Positions 5,895 to 10,967 of a stretch of DNA of 10,967 nucleotides are shown here, one piece after another. The first letter of the stretch is position 1; the number at the start of each line of letters is the position of its first letter. The notes under the pieces were generated by a model. The model saw only the letters and a list, made by a program, of their open reading frames with translations, ran no database searches and was not told where the DNA came from. The stretch is taken from positions 1 through 10,967 of the forward strand of contig CBDVAP010000107.1 of NCBI GenBank assembly GCA_965372015.1. The letters run 5' to 3'. The translations under genes were made by a program, and so were the position numbers. Source of the DNA: JACZSB01 sp965372015. Its GTDB lineage: Bacteria > Fidelibacterota > Marinisomatia > SCGC-AAA003-L08 > TS1B11.

Positions 5895-7145
5895 CTACCC
5901 CCCAATATCCTTCCTATAAAAACTCCCCGGAATTTCAATCCTGCTGATATTGGCATAGGCCCTATCCCGGGCCTGCTCGAAGTCCGGCCCCAGGCCCACC
6001 ACGCTCAATACCCGGCCGCCGTTGCTCAGCAGCCGCCCGTTATCGTCTCTGGCGGTCCCGGCGTGAAAAAGGATCGCATCACTGTCGAGGCGCTCCAACC
6101 CGCTAATAGGTAGGCCTTTATCGTAAGGCCCGGGATACCCCTCAGCAGCCAGCACCACGCAGGTAGCGGCTCCCGGTTTGACCCGCTGGGCGATAGGCAC
6201 CGCCCCCTCCAAGGCCCGCTCCATCAAATCGTAGAGCGGCTGGTCCAGCAGCGGCAGCACCACCTGCGTCTCGGGGTCACCCATGCGCACATTGAACTCG
6301 ATCACAAAGGGCGCGCCGTCCACGATCATCAGCCCGGCGTAAAGGATGCCTACATAAGGGTGCCCCTCGGCCTTCATACCGTCCAGGGTGGGCTGAATGA
6401 CGGTGGCCGACACCTCCTCCAGCAGTTCCCTGGTAGCCAGGCGTGAGGGGGCGATGGAGCCCATGCCCCCCGTATTGGGTCCCCGGTCGCCGTCGTAGGC
6501 CCGCTTGTAGTCCTGGGCGGTGCCCAGCAGGCAGAAATTCTCTCCGTCACACAAGGCAAACACCGACATCTCGGTGCCTTCCAGGCACTCCTCCACTGAC
6601 AGGATGCTTCCAGCCGTCCCGAACGCGTCATGATCAAAGAAGATAACCAGCGCCGCCTCCACCTCCTCGTTGGATCGGCAGATGATCACCCCCTTGCCGG
6701 CTGCCAATCCGTCGGCCTTCAGCACCACCGGCAGGCCCGATTCGCTCACCGCCTCCCGGACGGCCTCTTTATCGGCGCAAGCCACATAAGCCGGGTGGGG
6801 AATGTGGTGACGGCGCATGAAGTCACGGGCAAACAGCTTGCTGGCCTCTAACCGGGCGCAGGCCTGGCTGGGACCGAAAATGGCCAGCCCCTCCGCCTGA
6901 AAGTAGTCTACTACACCGGCAGCCAACGGCCCCTCGGGTCCCACCACTGTCAGCTCGACCCCCTCGGATCGGGCAAAGCGGGCCAGGGCCTGGTGGTCGT
7001 CGATGTCCAGGGCCACATTAGTACCTAACAAGGCCGTGCCGGGATTGCCGGGGGCGCAATAGAGGTCGTGTCTGTTCTCCCGGGCCAATGACCAGGCGAT
7101 AGCATGCTCCCGGCCTCCGCTCCCTATGATCAGCACCCGGGCCAC
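5895..7145 (-). CDS. purD: Phosphoribosylamine-glycine ligase
   Basis: GAR synthetase, the second step of de novo purine synthesis: 5-phosphoribosylamine, glycine and ATP give glycinamide ribonucleotide. At 416 residues it is a normal monofunctional length. G-S-G-G-R-E-H-A (8-15) starts the N-terminal domain and V-G-P-E-G-P-L-A-A-G (68-77) is intact. The ATP-grasp part has L-K-A-D-G-L-A-A-G-K-G-V (142-153), D-G-D-R-G-P-N-T-G-G-M-G (218-229) and the metal-binding E-F-N-V-R-M-G-D-P-E (283-292). The C-terminal domain has S-N-G-G-R-V-L (375-381) and ends Y-R-K-D-I-G. The start is GTG, immediately after the TGA of uvrB (TGAGTG), so expression is probably coupled to uvrB. No other purine gene is nearby. 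Confidence 0.97.
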   Translation of the reverse strand: MARVLIIGSGGREHAIAWSLARENRHDLYCAPGNPGTALLGTNVALDIDDHQALARFARSEGVELTVVGPEGPLAAGVVDYFQAEGLAIFGPSQACARLEASKLFARDFMRRHHIPHPAYVACADKEAVREAVSESGLPVVLKADGLAAGKGVIICRSNEEVEAALVIFFDHDAFGTAGSILSVEECLEGTEMSVFALCDGENFCLLGTAQDYKRAYDGDRGPNTGGMGSIAPSRLATRELLEEVSATVIQPTLDGMKAEGHPYVGILYAGLMIVDGAPFVIEFNVRMGDPETQVVLPLLDQPLYDLMERALEGAVPIAQRVKPGAATCVVLAAEGYPGPYDKGLPISGLERLDSDAILFHAGTARDDNGRLLSNGGRVLSVVGLGPDFEQARDRAYANISRIEIPGSFYRKDIGG

Positions 7146-9161
7146 TCAGGAAGCCACCTTCCGGGCCGTATGCTTTTTCTCCAGACGGATAATTTCGTCG
7201 CGCAGCCGGGCCGCGTCCTCGAACTGCAGCGCCTCGGCCGCCTTTTTCATCTCCCGGCGCAGCAAGTCAAGGGTGAAACTTAAATCGTGTTCGTCCAGGG
7301 TGGACAGGTCGTACACCGGGGCCGCTTCCGCCACCTGCACCGGTTGACGGGCATCCGCCACAGATGTCGAGATCATAACTTCCTCCACCGACTTATAGAT
7401 AGTGGCGGGCGTGATGTCATGCTCACGATTATAGTCGGCCTGGATCTCCCGCCGCCGGTCGCACTCTTCAATCACCAGCCGCATCGATCTGGTGATTTTG
7501 TCGGCATAGAAGATAACCTTGCCGTTGATGTTCCGGGCCGCCCGGCCGGATACCTGCATCAACGAGGTTTCCGAGCGCAGGAATCCCTCTTTATCGGCGT
7601 CCAGCACGGCCACCAGCGATACCTCGGGCAGGTCCAGCCCTTCGCGCAGCAGGTTGATGCCCACCAGCACGTCAAAGTTCCCCAGGCGCAGGTTGCGCAG
7701 GATCTCCACCCGCTCCAGCACCTGGATATCCGAGTGCAGGTAGCTCACCAACAGGTCCAGCCCCTTGAGGTAGTCCGTTAAGTCCTCCGACATGCGCTTG
7801 GTAAGGGTGGTCACCAACACCCGCTCCCGTTGTGCCACCCGGGACTTGATCTCACCTATCAAGTCGTCGATCTGCCCGGTGGTGGGACGCACGTCCACCA
7901 CGGGGTCCATCAATCCGGTAGGCCGGATGATCTGCTCCACCACCACCCCGGCGCTCTGCTCCAGTTCGTAAGGCCCCGGGGTAGCCGAAACATACACTAC
8001 CTGGCTAAGCCGCTTCTGAAATTCCGGGAATTTCATGGGCCGGTTGTCCATTGCCGAGGGCAGGCGAAAGCCGTGCTCCACCAGCACCTCTTTGCGGGCC
8101 CGGTCGCCGTTATACATGGCCCGCACCTGGGGAATGGTGGCGTGTGATTCGTCCAGGAACGCCAGGAATTGGTCGGGAAAGAAGTCCAGCAGGGTATGGG
8201 GCCGTTCCCCCGGCTCGCGGCCGTCCAGTATGCGGGAGTAGTTCTCGATACCGGCGCAGGAACCGACCTCCAGCAACATTTCGATGTCATAATTGGTACG
8301 TTGCTCCAACCGTTGGGCTTCCAGCAGACTGCCTTCGCTGCGGAACCACTCCAGCCGTTCAGTCAACTCCGCCCGAATCTCCTCCACGGCCCGCTGAATG
8401 GTCTCCTGATCGGTGATGAAGTGCTTGGCGGGATAGACGAAAATATGCTCCAGCCCTTCGTTGATCACCTCGCCGGTGAGGGGATCGAAAGTGATGATCC
8501 GCTCTACCGTGTCACCGAAAAACTCCAGCCGGACGCAATGGGTCTCATAGGCCGGGAAGATCTCCAATAGGTCTCCCCGCACCCGGAAGTTCCCCGGCTC
8601 CAGCACCAGGTCGTTGCGTACGTAATGACTGTCCACCAGCCGGTGCAGCAAATCGCGGCGATCATGCTCCTCCCCCAGGCCCAATTTGACCCTGCTCTTT
8701 TTATAGGCCGCAGGCGACCCGATACCATATATGCAACTGACGGAGGCCACTACCAGCACGTCCCGCCGCTCCAGCAGGGCCGAGGTGGCCTTCAGCCTCA
8801 GGCGGTCGATATCCTCATTGACCGAAGAGTCCTTCTCGATAAAGGTATCTGTCACCGGCAGGTAGGCCTCAGGCTGGTAATAATCGTAATAACTGATGAA
8901 AAACTCAACGGCGTTGTTGGGGAACAGTAGTTTGAACTCACCGAACAGTTGGGCCGCCAAGGTCTTATTATGTGACAAAATGATCGTGGGGCGCTGAACC
9001 GCCTGGATCACATTGGCCATGGTGAAGGTCTTGCCGCTGCCGGTTACGCCCAGCAGTGTCTGGTGCTCGCGCCCTTCGAGAATCCCCTCCACCAGCTGGG
9101 CGATAGCCTCCGGCTGGTCCCCCTGAGGTTTATGGTTCGATATGATCTGAAACTCTGCCAT
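7146..9161 (-). CDS. uvrB: Excinuclease ABC subunit B
   Basis: The damage-verifying helicase-like subunit of UvrABC nucleotide excision repair. At 671 residues it is nearly the length of E. coli UvrB (673). Walker A is G-V-T-G-S-G-K-T (38-45). The DNA-clamping beta-hairpin is around 91-114 (Y-Y-D-Y-Y-Q-P-E-A-Y-L-P). The DEAD-type box is D-E-S-H (337-340), and V-S-A-T-P-G (391-396) follows. Motif V is G-I-N-L-L-R-E-G-L-D-L-P-E (501-513). Motif VI is Q-V-S-G-R-A-A-R-N (536-544), where many homologues have Q-T-I-G-R-A-A-R. The C-terminal UVR motif that contacts UvrC is at about 629-664. The ATG is at 9159-9161, with a modest AGGT 10 bases upstream. No SOS box of the E. coli type is visible upstream. 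Confidence 0.98.
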   Translation of the reverse strand: MAEFQIISNHKPQGDQPEAIAQLVEGILEGREHQTLLGVTGSGKTFTMANVIQAVQRPTIILSHNKTLAAQLFGEFKLLFPNNAVEFFISYYDYYQPEAYLPVTDTFIEKDSSVNEDIDRLRLKATSALLERRDVLVVASVSCIYGIGSPAAYKKSRVKLGLGEEHDRRDLLHRLVDSHYVRNDLVLEPGNFRVRGDLLEIFPAYETHCVRLEFFGDTVERIITFDPLTGEVINEGLEHIFVYPAKHFITDQETIQRAVEEIRAELTERLEWFRSEGSLLEAQRLEQRTNYDIEMLLEVGSCAGIENYSRILDGREPGERPHTLLDFFPDQFLAFLDESHATIPQVRAMYNGDRARKEVLVEHGFRLPSAMDNRPMKFPEFQKRLSQVVYVSATPGPYELEQSAGVVVEQIIRPTGLMDPVVDVRPTTGQIDDLIGEIKSRVAQRERVLVTTLTKRMSEDLTDYLKGLDLLVSYLHSDIQVLERVEILRNLRLGNFDVLVGINLLREGLDLPEVSLVAVLDADKEGFLRSETSLMQVSGRAARNINGKVIFYADKITRSMRLVIEECDRRREIQADYNREHDITPATIYKSVEEVMISTSVADARQPVQVAEAAPVYDLSTLDEHDLSFTLDLLRREMKKAAEALQFEDAARLRDEIIRLEKKHTARKVAS

Positions 9162-9191
9162 ATTGGCGTACCTGTACTTGTTAATTTAAGG

Positions 9192-9203
9192 CCGCTGCAG
9201 CGG
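9192..9203. promoter_or_regulatory. 12-base palindrome upstream of uvrB
   Basis: CCGCTGCAGCGG is a perfect palindrome 30 bases upstream of the uvrB start, inside the 185-base divergent gap. The position would suit an operator for uvrB, but the sequence matches no operator I know. The rest of the gap shows only weak promoter-like hexamers. Confidence 0.25.
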
Positions 9204-9346
9204 GGATGGAAGGGGGACTGCCCTGGATCGGTGATACAATAGAACTGCCTGTATAGGGAGTCTGGAGTTACGAGAATGTGTCGCCGGCAGCTAAAGTCAT
9301 AAGTCTTTTAATGGCTTTCCCCACCTCCTTTACCTAAAATTCCCCC

Positions 9347-10216
9347 ATGTTTCCCCTGCTGCTTGCCGGCCTGCTGGCAATACCGTCCTCTAGCTCGCCG
9401 GATACCGCGCCGCCGCCCTCCCCGGTGGCCCGGTGGGTCGCCTACATCGACTCGCTGGATAAGGACGACCTCGATTCCTTTTCAGGGGCCATCACCAACT
9501 TCAAGGCCTGCTGCACCCACTTGCCGGAGGCCCAGGTGGACTCCATCTTCAAGTCCTTCCAGACCTTCTTCTTCGCCACCATCAGCCGGCACAACGATCT
9601 GATCTGGGAGGACCTGGATTTCCTGGAACGGCTCCATGCTCGGGAACGGCCCCGGGCGCCCGAGATCGAGGCCTTCCTGGAGGTCCTGGAGCGAAACGGG
9701 TTGGGGCTGTTTACCCTCAGCAAATTGTATTACATTGACCAGCGCGCCGATTACCTCTACCGCCATTTCTATCCCTATGTGTCCCTGGCGGTCAAGGACT
9801 ACCTTTCCCTGCGCAAGGTGGAGCTGGCCGCCGGTTTCTCCGATGATGAATTGCTGGTGATCAGTTATGCCCAGTTGGGTACCAGGATCGTGGCCTGGGA
9901 ACACTACCAGGATAAATATCCCGGCTCCATCATGACTGAATCGGCCCAATACTATTACCGCGTCTACCTGAGCACCTTCCTCACCGGCCTGCGCCGCTCC
10001 CCCGTGTTCGGGCCCGACGGCAATCTCGATCCGGCCGTCAAGCGGGTCTACGCGTCATTTTTCCGCCTCTATGACACCACCCGGGCAGCCCGGTTGGTGG
10101 AGGATTTCTACTTCCTGCTCGAAGAGGTGGGCTTCAAGTGGTCACCGCCCATCAAAGACTTCTACCAGCAGCAGGGCATCATCAACATGCACACCTTCCA
10201 GGTCCCCTACCGCTAG
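9347..10216 (+). CDS. Exported protein of unknown function, helical and aromatic-rich
   Basis: A 289-residue protein I do not recognise. It opens with a short hydrophobic stretch (M-F-P-L-L-L-A-G-L-L-A-I-P) followed by a Ser/Pro-rich segment (14-26). This looks like a signal sequence but lacks the usual basic residues. An in-frame TAA lies a few codons upstream, so the start cannot be much earlier. No Shine-Dalgarno site is visible before the ATG. The rest (about 27-285) appears mostly helical, with no second membrane segment. It has many Tyr and Phe residues in clusters: F-K-S-F-Q-T-F-F-F (68-76), Y-R-H-F-Y-P-Y (138-144), and A-Q-Y-Y-Y-R-V-Y (200-207). A C-C pair is at 55-56. Codon use resembles the GC-rich neighbours and the frame is open throughout, so it is a real gene. 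It is the only plus-strand gene, divergent from uvrB and convergent with the TonB-dependent receptor gene. Confidence 0.75.
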   Translation: MFPLLLAGLLAIPSSSSPDTAPPPSPVARWVAYIDSLDKDDLDSFSGAITNFKACCTHLPEAQVDSIFKSFQTFFFATISRHNDLIWEDLDFLERLHARERPRAPEIEAFLEVLERNGLGLFTLSKLYYIDQRADYLYRHFYPYVSLAVKDYLSLRKVELAAGFSDDELLVISYAQLGTRIVAWEHYQDKYPGSIMTESAQYYYRVYLSTFLTGLRRSPVFGPDGNLDPAVKRVYASFFRLYDTTRAARLVEDFYFLLEEVGFKWSPPIKDFYQQQGIINMHTFQVPYR

Positions 10217-10247
10217 AGTGCCGCAATAATAAAAGCGATCCCGGACG

Positions 10248-10259
10248 GCCGTTCACGGC
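10248..10259. repeat. Small hairpin GCCG-TTCA-CGGC
   Basis: A perfect 4-base stem with a TTCA loop in the 128-base gap between the convergent unknown gene and the TonB receptor gene. It belongs to the same loop class as the hairpins at 1959-2034. No T-tract adjoins it, so termination is possible but unproven. Confidence 0.4.
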
Positions 10260-10292
10260 TGGGCAATCAATATATCTGATTAGGAACAGGGG

Positions 10293-10304
10293 GGCGTTTA
10301 CGCC
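10293..10304. repeat. Small hairpin GGCG-TTTA-CGCC
   Basis: A perfect 4-base stem with a TTTA loop, extendable by a G-T pair and followed by TTT on the plus strand. It is the second hairpin in the convergent gap and could act as a weak terminator for the plus-strand gene. Its loop matches the other hairpins while its stem differs. Confidence 0.4.
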
Positions 10305-10344
10305 TTTGGAGGGAAATTAACTCGCCGCCGGCCGGTGGCCCGGA

Positions 10345-10967
10345 CTACATTTTCACTGCCAGATTCACGACGATCTGGCGCCCCAGCTCGGCCCCGCCGA
10401 TAATCTCCCGGTGAACATCGTTGGTCAGGTTATTCAGGTTAGCCTTGAGCGTGAACAGGTCGTTGATCCGGTAGCCCATGTTTACATCGATCACCGTATA
10501 ACTCCCGATGGTGCCGTAGAATACGCCCGCCGACCAGTCAAAGGTTGGAATGTGCCGGGCGGCTACCCCCAGCCAGAAGCGATTTGACCGGTCCGAATAT
10601 TTGCTGCTCAAGGAAATCTTGTAGGCCGGTGCATTGACGGGATCATCGGCCTTGGTGAGCGGATTATAGAAGGACCGGCGACCCAGGTACGAAAATCGGA
10701 CCTCCCCCGATAATTGGGGCGAGAAAAAATAGACCAGGCTCATATCAAGCCCGCCCAGGCTGACTTTGCCGTAATTGATATTGGTCAGGGCCAGTTCCCT
10801 GGGGTTTTCGAAATCCACTTTGTCGTCGGCTGTACCGGGTATGCCGTCCTCACCGATGTCGATCCCGTCGTATTCGCTGGTGCCCACCAGCCCGATGACG
10901 GCGTCGGAATTAAACCCGTATTTTAACGTATCCATGACGATGGGGGTGATCCAGGTCAGGTCGGAGA
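10345..10967 (-). CDS. TonB-dependent receptor, C-terminal part (runs off the window)
   Basis: The last 206 residues of an outer-membrane beta-barrel receptor. The frame stays open to the window edge (the residues before the first internal Met read D-L-T-W-I-T-P-I-V), so the true start lies outside. The strand pattern of alternating hydrophobic residues fits a TonB-dependent transporter barrel, as does the ending L-N-N-L-T-N-D-V-H-R, then G-A-E-L-G-R-Q-I-V-V-N-L. The substrate cannot be told from this part. An acidic loop, I-D-I-G-E-D-G-I-P-G-T-A-D-D, lies between strands and may bind metal. The final residue is Met, where outer-membrane barrels usually end in Phe or Trp. Gene end is TAG at 10345-10347. 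Confidence 0.85.
   Translation of the reverse strand, partial: SDLTWITPIVMDTLKYGFNSDAVIGLVGTSEYDGIDIGEDGIPGTADDKVDFENPRELALTNINYGKVSLGGLDMSLVYFFSPQLSGEVRFSYLGRRSFYNPLTKADDPVNAPAYKISLSSKYSDRSNRFWLGVAARHIPTFDWSAGVFYGTIGSYTVIDVNMGYRINDLFTLKANLNNLTNDVHREIIGGAELGRQIVVNLAVKM

Noticed and set aside
9168..9177. GTACCTGTAC inverted repeat as a LexA box before uvrB
   Set aside because: It does not fit the E. coli, Gram-positive or other LexA patterns I know, and it overlaps the ribosome binding site, where a self-complementary GTAC pair can arise by chance.
9234..9297. Promoter-like hexamers for the plus-strand gene (TACAAT at 9234; TTACGA with TAAAGT 18 bases on)
   Set aside because: TACAAT has no -35 partner, and the second pair matches consensus poorly in both boxes.
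1..10967. CRISPR array, tRNA or rRNA gene, transposase or phage gene
   Set aside because: No regularly spaced direct repeats, cloverleaf, rRNA-like stretch or mobile-element protein was seen on either strand.

Overview
The window appears to be chromosomal DNA from a Gram-negative bacterium with an outer membrane. It carries an LptE-like LPS-assembly lipoprotein, a TonB-dependent receptor barrel, a FlgO/CsgG-type secreted protein and a TPR lipoprotein. A short sigma-54 activator directly upstream of an LptE-family gene is an arrangement known from Bacteroidetes. Together with the short GTG-started asparaginyl-tRNA synthetase, this points to the Fibrobacteres-Chlorobi-Bacteroidetes (FCB) side of the tree, perhaps an uncultured phylum such as Marinimicrobia. 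The phylum is an inference, not something read from the DNA. Most core genes are GC-rich (one counted row in asnS is about 72% GC). The TPR gene (counted rows about 28-42%), the 3' part of the FlgO-like gene (about 47%) and the toxin-antitoxin pair (about 42-47%) are clearly poorer in GC.

Layout: nearly everything reads on the minus strand. From right to left, the first block is uvrB, then purD (stop and start codons abut), then a DUF433/DUF5615 toxin-antitoxin-like pair (also abutting). A 117-base gap with a hairpin follows. The second block is a sigma-54 activator without a sensor domain, an overlapping lptE-like gene, and asnS 29 bases later. A 292-base gap then holds a small inverted-repeat element full of hairpins. 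The third block is a FlgO-like secreted protein followed by a TPR lipoprotein. On the far right, one plus-strand gene of unknown function diverges from uvrB and converges on the 3' end of a TonB-dependent receptor gene that runs off the window.

How the genes work together: DNA repair (UvrB), purine synthesis (PurD) and translation (AsnS) are housekeeping functions. The sigma-54 activator and LptE are probably translationally coupled, so outer-membrane assembly may be tied to regulated sigma-54 transcription. The FlgO-like and TPR proteins look like a co-expressed envelope pair of unknown role. I see no dramatic new system, CRISPR array, transposase, tRNA or rRNA. The most notable points are a family of intergenic hairpins with different stems but the same TTTA/TTCA loop, an EF-hand-like loop in the LptE homologue, a composition step inside the FlgO-like gene, and an unrecognised aromatic-rich helical protein.
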